Shown here piece after piece: positions 23,801-31,170 of a stretch of 64,000 nucleotides of DNA; positions within the stretch are counted from its first letter, which is position 1, and each line of letters starts with the position of its first letter. Location: assembly GCA_963662175.1 (NCBI GenBank), contig OY759215.1, positions 56,685,213 through 56,749,212 on the forward strand. The letters are read 5' to 3'. The DNA is from Aradus depressus. Its lineage: Eukaryota > Arthropoda > Insecta > Hemiptera > Aradidae. Both the position numbers and the translations under genes were made by a program. Under the pieces are notes generated by a model. The model did no database searches, was not told the DNA's origin, and was given only the letters and a program-made list of their open reading frames with translations.

Positions 23801-26800
23801 GGAGAAGCATGTACCTGTTTGATAGAGGTTTAAGAATGGCGCAAACTGTGTAGAAATAATTTATCATATAAAACTATGCGAGAATGGAAAAAAAAATAGT
23901 ATAAATTGACTTATACTATGTACTCTAATTTTCCCTGATAATACATTTGTTTACCTTATTTAAACTATGAGAAAAAAGTTGAGACTAATATTAAACAACA
24001 AATGGCAGATCCTTCAATTGCAAATATTTTACTGGTATTTTACAAAGTTTTGTCTTAAACTTGGCTTTCTAATGATTGTTTTAAATGTTTAAAATTAGAA
24101 AATAGTTTTTATTTTCAAAGAGAGGTCTCGTAAATGCAGCAGATTCTTACCCTAGAAAAAAAAAGGTAACTGACGAATTGCCAGCGAAAATGTGGAATTG
24201 ACTTAAGGAACGTGGCGAGGTTATGTCTGACTTTTAGTTATGTCTGTTGCGGAGACAAGCGGGCTTCTGGAATTAAGTCCCTCTTTCTGCAATCTTGTAG
24301 TTATCCTACATTTGTTGTTTGTTGATAATTGAGATTATTTTAATTCTTTCCATTATTCAAATTATTGAGAATAGTATTAAGTTCAGAAGACTTTTGGTTG
24401 TATTCGCAATTTATTAGGATATTTGAGACTTCATTAATGCTGATATTTGTTTTCCTTCTCCTCCTTTTTCTTTCCTTCATACAGCCCTTCATCAGTCATC
24501 TTGTTTTTCTAGGACAAGAAATGGGAAAAATAGTGTATGCACTGACAAAATCTGTTCTTGGAAATAAAAACAATTTCTTAATTATAAACCAGGGATTGAA
24601 ACAAAGGAAAATTATGTAGTCCCGGGAGGGAACGAAAAATAGGAAAAATATCGTTTCGGATTGGAATGAAGTTACAAAAGTTAATATAGTTTCGGAGTGG
24701 AACAGAAAAAAAAAAGTTTTCATTCCAAGTAGAATTTTGAAGAAAGAACAAAATTGATTGTTCTTCGCTCATTTTTTCCATGAAACAATAAATGTTTGTG
24801 ATTCAACGTATTGTTTCGATCCGGATCCATATAAATAAAGTTCCTCAGTCTGTTTTATATATTTTAATCTTGATGTAGTATTTTTTAAAGACGAGAATCT
24901 TTAATGTAGCGAATAGAAGGCCGGAGTGTTTTAAGAAGAACTTTATTTATACTAATCCGATTCGAAACAATATGTCTTCGCGAAAAAAATAAATTACTCC
25001 GAAAAAATTTGCGAAGAAATAAATTTTCAAATTGTTTTTATTTTACTCGGAACGTAACTTTTTTTAAATTTTGTCCCTCCGGGACGATTTTTGTTCTTTA
25101 TTTCGTTCCCCCCAGAACGAAATGTTTTTTTTCTTTTAAATGTAGTTCCACTCCGAAACGATGTATATATATTTTTTTCCCCCTTAAAACATTAATTCAA
25201 TTCCTGTTATAAACATTTAAAACAATCACCTAGAAAGCCATCCTATTTACAAACTCATGTTTCTCAACCAGCTAGGAATATTTCGAGGTTTATGTTGTTT
25301 CTATTCAATTCATATGCCAGGATTTGAGATTATACATAGCCAATTGGTCGGGTGTTTGGATGAATGAAAATGAAATAAATGATCAAACTATGAGAATGGC
25401 TATTTTCTTATGAAACTCCTCAAATGTATTGTTATTGTTATATTTAACTGATCTATGTAAATATTGTTAATTATTTTTACAACTTTCCCATAGCTAAGTA
25501 ACGTGAAGAATTTCAAGAAGAAAATTAATTGGTCAGAACTTTTGCGAAAATGTCTTTTTGATGTACTACCTCAGGAATATGCGCAGAATTTTAGGCTAAT
25601 TTTGGATCCAATGATTTCGTTAGTTAAGGACGCGCGACTTAAAGACGTCTCTGATTTCCTTCATCTCCGTTATCAGGTCAGAAGAGAATTTGTATATTAT
25701 TATTTGTTTCAAATAAATTATTATTTTACTTCCTTCCCCAGCTCTACGAAGTTTAGGGGAAGTTTAGCAATCAGTCAGAAATTCGATGCGAAGTTATCAA
25801 CGGAATTTCCTTGTTTTCCTATCTGATTCTAAAAATGAAAATAAAAATGTCTATGTGTCTGTGAACACGATAACTCCCGATAGAATGAATGTCACGAGAT
25901 TTTATAGGTGTATCCAGAATGCTCTAAGGACGACACCTATTGACTTTCAGCCAAATCGGCCGAAGGGAAGGGAGTTTAGGGGAGAGGCTTAATACAAAAA
26001 CTCTAATAACTGCCATTGTAATGACTGTATTGAACGATGTATCGACACAAAATTTAGTATGAGGATTCAGAAACCACTACGTAAGTCAAATATTGAGTTT
26101 GACAATATTGAGCCAAAACGGTCGATTGGCTTTGGAGGGAGAGCGAAAACTTAGTTGATTAATTCTTGTGGGGGAAGTTCATAGCCGGTGATTCACCGAT
26201 GACTTTTTTTCTGGTAAATCTTCTAAAGAGTTATTCTAATATAAATATTGTTATAATTTTATTATAAAAAACGTTTTTGCTACATGTTTCTTTCGTAAGG
26301 ATGTATAATAAGAAATGCTGTTTGTTTTGTTTTACAGACGAATGAAGAAATTGGCTTGATAATAAAAGATGATACCATTCTGAGTTACACTCATATTTTT
26401 AGGTTTTTGCTTCAATTCAGACTAGCACTAGCAACTCTCAACAGCATGCCGCTCAAAGGTAAATTTATATAACTATAATATTATATTTACCGAATTTATA
26501 TTTATTTCAGTATTTGAAACTGCACAACGTCTCAAATGTTTGCCTCTAAAGTTTCTGGATTATATACTTCTGGCCAATTTCTGTAATAGTTTGTGGACCT
26601 TTAATATTTCGTCGGTGATAGTACAAGACCGCGTAAGAGCAGTTTGTAAACACTGCGTAACAGCTTTTTCACGATTTTACAGGACGAAGAAAAAAGGTAA
26701 TATCTTGACCATTTTAATGTATTTTTCCGACTGAACTTGTTTGCTACTTCTTTAGGGCTACTTTCTTAAGTATGTGACATAAATTTACCAATAGTTTGTT

Positions 26801-29800
26801 TTGATTCTGTGTAAAGTCATTTATTATTCATTGCAATACCGCGTAAGTGACTATAATACCAAAACTCCGTAATATCAAGACCGCGGAACTACATCTTAAA
26901 CTGAAATTATAAAATGATTTAACCTCCTAAGGCCCAGAGTCCCATAGAAAGGATATAAGGGTAATTTTAATTTAAACTCTCCATATCACATAGGCATAGT
27001 AATAATATTAAAAATACGATAAACACAATGTACTTACTTGATAACTATTCAGGACAAAATAATTATATTTGGGAGCACGCACTAACCGTGTTGCGACTTG
27101 TTCTAGAATAACGTAAATACGCGGATTTGCTGGCAACTTCAGGTCTGTGACTGGTACGCGGTATTGTTTCAATAGCGAAAACGAGGTTCTCTATTGGCTA
27201 TTTCAAATCGCGTGAGATCTAATATAAGCGAATCAGCGTTAGGAATCTGTTTGCTCGATATAAATTTGCGACTTTTGCTGTTACGCGGTTTTTACAACCT
27301 GCTCTTACGCGGTCTTGAACTATCACCGACGATTTGCCTCCCAAATTAGGTTGCTATATTTCACAAATCACGATAACAATAGTATTTGTATATTCTCCTG
27401 TACCTCATTTTGAAAACAAATCTTAATTTGAAAGCATATTTTTTCTATATTTTGAGGAATTTCAATTGTTATTTTCAGACATCGAGGAAACCGAAAATAA
27501 TTCCTCAAGACTAAGACGCTTGTACTCAATGAGGATGTGGCTCATTCATACAATGAGCTCTCTCAATTCTTATTTTTCCACTTACAGCAATATTGAATTT
27601 GAGAAAGAATTTTCTGATATTTGTTCAAAAGAGAGAAATTTGATTCCCATATTAAAAGGTTTGTAATTTATATTTATAATGACTAACAATAAGATTATTT
27701 TGCCCATCTTTACGAAATTGATAATTTACGTTTTGAATATCTCACACTGATAGCACCTAATGATACTTTTAGTTTTGTACCATCTTCATTATCAGACAAA
27801 CTTACAGAATAAATGCTTACAAAAGTTCCCATTATACTTACATAACTGTAGGTGATATTCGATTCAAAGAAGATTACTCTTGTTTTTCAATTTATAAAGA
27901 TAAAATCCCAAAAAATATTTGTTTAATTAAATATTTAAAACTAATATTAAAAATTACTATTTAAGGTAGGTCTTTACTGCTTCAATTTAAGAATCACTTT
28001 CTCATTCACTTGACATAAATTCTTTCAAAAGCTAATAAGAAATTAAACATTTAGAACGATGCAAGTTCTTCGTTATGAACTCAAAACTGATTCTAAGAGG
28101 ATTTGAGTGTTTGAAAAGGGTTATTACGTGTTACGTCACGAGAAAACATTGAAATAATACATGTGTCTCAGAGCTGCCACAATATATAATAATTGATTTT
28201 TAACTAAAAAAAAAATTGTTGCTAATATGAATTTTTCCGTGATTTTTCAAAAGAGAAATGTTCTCTTTTATTTTAATTACCAATTTCCCTTTTTACAAAT
28301 TTAGTCTAAATTATTTTCATTACGATTTCTGTTCCAACAATTCTTTATATTTTATTTATTTTTTCAGCTCATAATGATTTTTTGGAAAATTGGAAAGAAC
28401 ATTGCTTCTTAACTAAAGACCATCCGTGTGCGGGAAATGTTGCTGAGGTAATTTTCTAAAATATAACATCTACTATTCACATAAAGTGGGAAGCTGTTCG
28501 ATTGTGACACAAAGACTATTTCCCAATTTTTTTAGATTTTTCGCCTCTGCAAAGAATAATTTCGAGAATAAAAAACTGTCTTTTTGAATGTGGCCTGGAA
28601 TAGCGGAGATTTGTTCACAACTCTTAAATTGTACACTGAATAATTCAATGAAATTAAAATACGAATACAATTGATGTCAGGCCGGTTGACAGCGGGAAAA
28701 AAAGGAGAGAGAAAAAAAAAAAGAGAATTTCGGAGGAAGTTTTATTTTCTGACATTGTGGTGGACTGAAAATTTCATTTTCCTGTAAAACTACTAGTTGA
28801 GCATCAATTAAAGGTTGTGATGTCTTTCACATGAATCTAAATTCTGGTTTCTAAATGTTGATACTGGTGGAAGAAAATGACGATAAACTCAAATTGTAGA
28901 AGTTACTCAACCCGCGCACTGTCTCAATTTATTTATAATATATATCAATTTTGTTTTGTAATAGTTATTAAAATGGATTGGATTGTTTAACGAATGTTAC
29001 TTCATTTTCAGATCATGTCAATCAGTCATGAGTTGAAATTGTTATGGACCATGGAGGAAAACGGTGTTTTGGTGGATTATCATTTATCAGACATTGAAGA
29101 AAATTATTCAACTTCTGTCCGAAATTTAGCTCTAAACCTCCATCTTTTTGAAAATAAACTTTTGGAAAGAAATAATACATGTGTGTATTTCAGTTTATTT
29201 AGTTTAATGTTTGGTTCAATTACTTTATTTTATTTCTAAGATTATTGTAGTGAAACGGTTCCTAGTTTTTTTTAAATTTATATTTATTTGTTGCGACTTA
29301 ACAAAACGATTATTTCATATATGTTGTATGGGCCTAACGCTAGTCGTAATAAATAAATAAATATTGTCTATCCCACAAGAAATTTATTCAAAAACCACCC
29401 GTTTCTGCATTACACCATCGTCAGGTTTAGTTATAAACTAAGTAATTTGGTAACTAGTCCTAATTTCCAAATAGCTAATGAGGTATAATGAAGGCAAAAA
29501 CGATTGTAGCTATGAACGTGAAATTTGGAATGAAGATGTCTTATGTGCTAACTTAGATCTAACTAGACTTTGGCCGAATTCGGACGAAAAATAAGCCCAT
29601 TTTTCTTAAAAGCCTAAGTTCATTTTACAAGCTACCGCTTATATTTATAGGCAGATTTATGGGAAATACATTTTTTTGAAGGTCGCTCCGAAAACTGTCT
29701 TAAAATCACGTTTTGAAACTCATTATTCAACGAAGCAAGTCGCTGATGTTTTAAACATTATTTTAATATACTCAGTAATGCCACTTTAAAATAAATTTGA

Positions 29801-29987
29801 GAGGGGGAAGAGGAAGAGTGCAAAAAAGGGGTTGGTTTAAGAAAGTACCGTCATGACCACATCAAGTATATTTAAAATGTATAATTAGTATAGTTTAAAC
29901 TATTATCGTTTATAATGTTTTAATTTTTTTTTTTCAGTTTCATTTCTGTACGATGAAATCGTTAACAATATTCCGGAGAGGAACTAG
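9956..29987 (+). CDS. TUBGCP5: Gamma-tubulin complex component 5 (GCP5/Grip128), complete, 17 coding exons
   Basis: Seventeen exons join in phase from ATG 9956 to TAG 29985-29987 and give about 925 aa (human GCP5 is 1024 aa). GCP5 is one of the GCP2-6 scaffold subunits of the gamma-tubulin ring complex, which nucleates microtubules at centrosomes and spindles. Colinear matches to human GCP5, all recalled: an N-terminal helical part; FDWATYLKEGSENF (human FDWGKYLMEGEE); an acidic SSWSELESPDEAEG; a Trp-rich SDWLRINTQNYWW; then the GRIP1 region (VLSEYKVLNELVHLLF, VEFCRYLPFIKEL, LLNVVYEQL); then the GRIP2 gamma-tubulin-binding region (ALYVAPQVTAFLSTIL, FRFLLQFRLAL, MRMWLIHTMSSLNSYF). Most exons are 80-280 bp with strong donors. 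Introns are loaded with transposons. AATAAA lies 25 bp after the stop (30012-30017). Confidence 0.92.
10154..10366 (+). CDS. TUBGCP5: TUBGCP5 exon 2
   Basis: 71 codons after TTTTGCAG. It encodes a helical N-terminal segment with DLAWSHILDRYYPSVNDHKV, which corresponds to human NFAWSNFRFHRFLDVNSHKI. Donor GTAAGT. Confidence 0.9.
10672..10930 (+). mobile_element. tRNA-derived SINE (family A), diverged copy
   Basis: The head GCCGGTAGCTCAGAGGTAG looks like a tRNA A-box region and CGGGTTCCGGCC is a damaged B box. The body has the family words CCGTCCTTCGGATGGGACG (one base changed) and TTAAGCGATGG. Lies in TUBGCP5 intron 2. Confidence 0.85.
11935..12055 (+). mobile_element. Penelope-like element terminal fragment with hammerhead module
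   Basis: Contains CTGAGGA, TGGTAGAAATACC, GAAAGTACTCCC (11944-11975) and then AATAAGACAATATC. Closely related to the end of the element at 18932-20889. Confidence 0.75.
11944..11975 (+). ncRNA. Hammerhead ribozyme module, dispersed copy
   Basis: CTGAGGA, T, GGTA-GAAA-TACC, GAAA, GTACTC: the same architecture as the 18995-19026 copy. The helix II loop is GAAA instead of GCAA, so both are GNRA loops. Confidence 0.65.
12086..12435 (+). mobile_element. tRNA-derived SINE (family A), full-length copy with target duplication
   Basis: Starts GGGCGCCGGTAGCTCAG with the A box, then the B box GGTTCGTAACC, and ends in CCTAACCTAACC repeats. Flanked by the 14-bp direct repeat TAGTTAAACAATAT (12072-12085 and 12436-12449). 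The tail pattern and near-identity to copies at 44133 and 54029 point to recent insertion. Confidence 0.93.
12593..12772 (+). CDS. TUBGCP5: TUBGCP5 exon 3
   Basis: 60 codons. ADIQWGLIDLLIKLSY is followed by the GCP5 signature FDWATYLKEGSENF. Donor GTGAGA. Confidence 0.93.
13124..13400 (+). mobile_element. tRNA-derived SINE (family A), old copy
   Basis: Body words CCGTCCTTCGGATCGGACG, GTAGTAGGCGATATAACC and GCCCGGGCATG identify it. The tRNA-like head is eroded. Confidence 0.8.
13547..13824 (+). CDS. TUBGCP5: TUBGCP5 exon 4
   Basis: An acidic, Ser-rich linker (DGDESLSSWSELESPDEAEG) is followed by ASDWLRINTQNYWW. The donor GTATAA splits the Trp codon of CFFW; exit phase 2. The exon is much richer in GC than its introns. 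Confidence 0.9.
14863..15040 (+). CDS. TUBGCP5: TUBGCP5 exon 5
   Basis: Its first base completes the Trp codon of exon 4. It encodes EEHSCNKEKMENMRVLSEYK, then LNELVHLLF and SLSP. It corresponds to human VLVTETQVIRETLWLL, the start of the GRIP1 region. Confidence 0.87.
15128..15338 (+). CDS. TUBGCP5: TUBGCP5 exon 6
   Basis: The acceptor at 15126-15127 keeps the frame (MMFSTIIKVEFCRYLPFIKE). A second AG at 15164-15165 would break it. Intron 5 is only 87 bp. Ends IVSQ plus one base before GTAAGA. Confidence 0.85.
15411..15640 (-). mobile_element. tRNA-derived SINE (family A), truncated, reverse
   Basis: GATTCATGCCCGGGCTTTAA and ACCAGAGCGACGAAAGAG match the family tail in reverse. The head is lost in a T-rich junction near 15600. 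Confidence 0.8.
16604..16739 (+). CDS. TUBGCP5: TUBGCP5 exon 7
   Basis: EDVTTLHVLVKNISPWLDRI, then FPDWKEQPPYRCAF, after CTTCAG. The donor GTATAA leaves two bases of an Arg codon. Phase matches exons 6 and 8. Confidence 0.87.
17610..17882 (+). mobile_element. Second tRNA-derived SINE family with A-rich tail
   Basis: A tRNA-like head with a good B box (GGTTCGAATCC, 17675-17685; flanking 5-bp T-stem) is followed by a short body and about 80 bases of almost pure A. GCAATTTAA occurs just before the element (17601-17609) and just after the tail (17883-17891), a target duplication. Acceptor stem pairing fails, so this is not a functional tRNA gene. Confidence 0.85.
18161..18270 (-). mobile_element. 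tRNA-derived SINE (family A), tail fragment, reverse
   Basis: Reads GTGATTCATG, CTTTAACTGCGAGG, TACCAGAGCG and GGTGGACATGAGTC, all tail words of family A in reverse. No tRNA head remains. Confidence 0.7.
18403..18588 (+). CDS. TUBGCP5: TUBGCP5 exon 8
   Basis: RLLNVVYEQLRWPWLWKV and SPFMLILGKYMLGNF. It aligns with human HLLNTLYKAILEYDN and the VRPYLQTVDEWI segment. Donor GTAAGT. Confidence 0.92.
18995..19026 (-). ncRNA. Hammerhead ribozyme module (Penelope type)
   Basis: Minus strand: CTGAAGA, then T, GGTA-GCAA-TACC (4-bp helix II with a GNRA loop), then GAAA, then GTACTC. All invariant core positions of a hammerhead (CUGANGA, GAAA) are present. The stem III stretch AGTACT is self-complementary with no loop, as described for minimal Penelope hammerheads thought to act as dimers. 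Activity not shown. Confidence 0.7.
19420..19770 (-). pseudogene. GIY-YIG endonuclease remnant of the Penelope-like element
   Basis: In a different frame from the RT: CSSCNFVYIGQTGRQFKNRV followed by KEHISEIR is the GIY-YIG core (VYIGQT, R, K). Further down, YLHFCDKGTLLNSLEQLEI is in frame again. At least one frameshift joins it to the RT and two more offset the middle, including a TAA near 19576. Confidence 0.8.
19771..20814 (-). pseudogene. Penelope-type reverse transcriptase ORF (347 codons open)
   Basis: Motifs in order: LLSLDVTNLFTNIP (motif A), DGLAMGSCLSPLLADLF (motif B), YRFVDDICILF (motif C, catalytic Asp pair), then LNFLDLNL and YRKPTTTDSIIH, which are characteristic of Penelope-like elements. 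Palm and fingers appear intact. The open frame begins inside the inverted terminal repeat without an ATG; the first ATG is ten codons in. It stops shortly after an eight-base homopolymer (19787-19794), in another frame from the GIY-YIG domain, so the element is probably dead. Confidence 0.85.
21595..21746 (+). CDS. TUBGCP5: TUBGCP5 exon 9
   Basis: CGSPKVDCEHGDPEEFWKPV, then SCNFLVKLGRDSHFF. It corresponds to the human segment with DFWYATYTL and LKPVLKQIIMAGKSM, shortened. Donor GTAATT. Confidence 0.9.
21747..22342 (+). other. TUBGCP5 intron 9
   Basis: Contains a fragment of repeat family C (22141-22196) and a Penelope end with a damaged hammerhead (CTGGCGA, GAAAC; 22219-22239). No coding exon is needed here to keep phase. 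Confidence 0.55.
22343..22511 (+). CDS. TUBGCP5: TUBGCP5 exon 10
   Basis: EKLHNEFVQSLRKSLNLPD and on to YHRTPTE plus two bases before GTAAGT. The region is poorly conserved in the family. It is accepted because both phases fit and the frame is open across the exon. Confidence 0.8.
23036..23235 (+). mobile_element. 5'-truncated LINE 3' end
   Basis: Shares GGTTTTACTGCTTCGG-like sequence, the AACCGAAGCA word and the AGGCCTACTCT word with the larger LINE fragment at 44600-45170, in opposite orientation. Ends in an A-rich tail with TAAA repeats at 23206-23231, as expected for a retrotransposed 3' end. Confidence 0.7.
23389..23602 (+). CDS. TUBGCP5: TUBGCP5 exon 11
   Basis: The first base completes a Tyr codon. 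It then encodes LMEDLGEVDLSTSLVHLQLE and ADILLHNIKLLEHFNALYV. The ordering matches human GCP5 around DYRLVEYLQAMRNFFL, the start of the GRIP2 gamma-tubulin-binding half. Confidence 0.9.
23679..23745. repeat. Perfect 18-bp hairpin in TUBGCP5 intron 11
   Basis: AAATGGGGTGAATAGAAA and its exact reverse complement TTTCTATTCACCCCATTT flank about 31 bases. No target duplication was found, so it may be the core of an eroded MITE. Confidence 0.8.
24590..25206. mobile_element. hAT-type MITE (617 bp) with 8-bp target duplication
   Basis: The ends are CAGGGATTGAA and, reversed, CAGGAATTGAA. The flanks are the perfect 8-bp repeat TTATAAAC (24582-24589 and 25207-25214), the size made by hAT transposases. 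The interior folds back on itself with GGAACGAAA, CGTTTCGGA and GGAGTGGAAC words in inverse order. No transposase frame. In TUBGCP5 intron 11. Confidence 0.88.
25494..25676 (+). CDS. TUBGCP5: TUBGCP5 exon 12
   Basis: 61 codons after TTCCCATAG. LSNVKNFKKKINWSELLRKC and DVLPQEYAQNFRLIL correspond to human NVSFLNVQLQEAVGQRYPED. Donor GTCAGA. Confidence 0.9.
25838..26222 (+). repeat. Repeat family C, copy in TUBGCP5 intron 12
   Basis: Starts TGTGAACACGATAACTCCCG, has internal near-repeats (AACTCTAATAACTGCC; TCAGCCAAATCGGCC) and ends with the short palindrome CGGTGATTCACCG (26186-26198) and a T run. Other copies: 38530-39055 (-), 45205-45430 (-), 47545-48040 (+) and a fragment at 22141-22196. Confidence 0.75.
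26338..26458 (+). CDS. TUBGCP5: TUBGCP5 exon 13
   Basis: TNEEIGLIIKDDTILSYTHI, then FRFLLQFRLALATLNSM. It matches the human helix QKIYNQVFLLLLQIKWAKYSL. Exit phase 1 at GTAAAT. Confidence 0.92.
26511..26696 (+). CDS. Doubtful extra exon (13b) in TUBGCP5, half made of a transposon end
   Basis: An open 186-base block between TATTTCAG and GTAATA, phase 1 on both sides, so it can be included or skipped without frame change. From 26610 it is the left inverted repeat of a DNA transposon. Human GCP5 has no counterpart, and exon 13 joined directly to exon 14 aligns well. It is therefore left out of the protein length given for TUBGCP5. Confidence 0.25.
26610..27331. mobile_element. DNA transposon with terminal inverted repeats, 722 bp, in TUBGCP5 intron 13
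   Basis: Both ends read CGTCGGTGATAGT inward, then CAAGACCGCGTAAGAGCAG and, after a few bases, CGTAACAGC; the repeats extend about 55-60 bp with few mismatches. The flanks share ATTT (26606-26609 and 27332-27335). No transposase frame, so it is non-autonomous; superfamily not assigned. Confidence 0.8.
27479..27658 (+). CDS. TUBGCP5: TUBGCP5 exon 14
   Basis: SRLRRLYSMRMWLIHTMSSL, then NSYFSTYSNIEFEKEF. It aligns with human QIHRMFLLRVKLMHFVNSLH and NYIMTR. Exit phase 1. Confidence 0.93.
28368..28447 (+). CDS. TUBGCP5: TUBGCP5 exon 15
   Basis: AHNDFLENWKEHCFLTKDHP, then AGNVAE; 26 codons plus two starting bases. It corresponds to human IHYRYLSTIHDRCLL. Donor GTAATT. Confidence 0.88.
29012..29180 (+). 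CDS. TUBGCP5: TUBGCP5 exon 16
   Basis: IMSISHELKLLWTMEENGVL, then NLALNLHLFENKLLERNNT. The donor at GTGTGT is weak but gives the phase needed for the last exon. Confidence 0.85.
29365..29450 (-). mobile_element. Penelope-like element terminal fragment
   Basis: The reverse strand carries CTGACGA, GGTGTAATGC and AGAAAC (29424-29401) next to TGGGATAGACAATATT. Core bases are intact except the base before GAAAC. Lies in TUBGCP5 intron 16. Confidence 0.65.
29505..29745 (+). repeat. Interspersed repeat family B, copy 2
   Basis: AATGAAGATGTC, ATGTGCTAACTTAGATCT and AAGCCTAAGTTCATTTTACA match copy 1 at 6500-6800 in order. Confidence 0.7.
29938..29987 (+). CDS. TUBGCP5: TUBGCP5 exon 17 (terminal)
   Basis: After a long T tract and CAG the exon encodes FSFLYDEIVNNIPERN and ends at TAG 29985-29987. 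AATAAA follows at 30012-30017. Confidence 0.75.
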
Positions 29988-31002
29988 TGAAGTAAATGTA
30001 TTATTACTACTAATAAAATTATGTATATTTATAAAATCTAATCGTTGTCTGTCTGTTTGTTACCTAATTACTCAAAAACGGCTGGATTGATATTGATGTG
30101 TAAAACCACATAATAAAACATATAAGCTATGTAGGTTATAGGCCATATAGGCTAGTTCAAATAAGTTGACTTGGAGCGTCACCATAGAAAGGGAGGGGGA
30201 GTGTAATTTGTAATTTTTCACAGATATTTTTCCTATTGAAGGGAGACTAGAGAGTAGAGTTAATTTGATAATAAAAATAATAATTTTTTTGATTAGTTTA
30301 ATTATTTAAACATGAATAAAGAAATGAATTACAATGAAATGGTCCTAGCAAGCAAACAAGTTGCTATTGAGTGGATTTCCGCCGATATACATTTTTGTGG
30401 CAAGAAAGATTTTGGAATTTCGACATAATGCCTTTTGACACCAAACACCACTTACAGGAATACATTATTGACAACAAATCCCGGATAGTCACATTGTATC
30501 AAGAGATGGCGATGATAGTACCCATAGCCCTGAGGGACAATAAAGATAAGTTTTTGTAGGAATTCTAATTCATTTTATCTGCGTTCTTTAAGAACTTTTA
30601 CATTCGTTATTCTCTAGTCATTAGCTATTAAAAAATAATAATAATTAAAATAGGAAACATTCCTATTCAATTACAATTTCGCTATTTTTCATAGGGCTCC
30701 TTCCCTTACAAGATATATATTACAATATTGAAAGCTATATCAGGCACAGGATAAAATCTAATTAACAGCTGTTTATTTCGCTTTTATGCTTCTAGGAGAC
30801 AAGAATATTTTTTTTCAGTTATTGAGAAAAGTATAAAAAAAAACTGAACAAATTTATAATTTTCGTTTAAATTTATTTTTTCCCCTGTTTGTAAAACCGA
30901 TAGCTTCTATTGAATATAAACATAATGTAGATAGACAGTACTGTGATGAGTATTCGTAAGTGCAATTTAGACGGTTTAATTGATTCATTTTGAAGAAAGA
31001 TA
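29988..31002 (+). other. TUBGCP5-CCDC13 intergenic region (1.0 kb)
   Basis: Probably holds the TUBGCP5 3' end and the CCDC13 promoter. AATAAA lies at 30012. A degenerate segment at 30035-30110 (TGTCTGTCTGTTTGTTACC, AAAACGGCTGGATTG) resembles the 5' region of the Helitrons further right. No core promoter motif was convincing. Confidence 0.5.
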
Positions 31003-31170
31003 ATGAAGAAGAAAAAGTTAGCGAAGAAGTCGTTATTGGAGGTTCTGTCGGCTCGGATGGAAGCTTTGTTGAGTGATCCAGAGAATGCAGCAGTGTCGAG
31101 CGGTGATGAGGGGCCTGATAGTGACGAATGGGAGGACCTCGACCCGGAGGAGGAGCCGCTCCACCTGGAT
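31003..31170 (+). CDS. CCDC13: CCDC13 exon 1
   Basis: 56 codons: a basic start, MEALLSDPENAAVSSGDEGP and an acidic patch ending LHLD before GTAAGT. The ATG follows in-frame stops. Confidence 0.8.
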
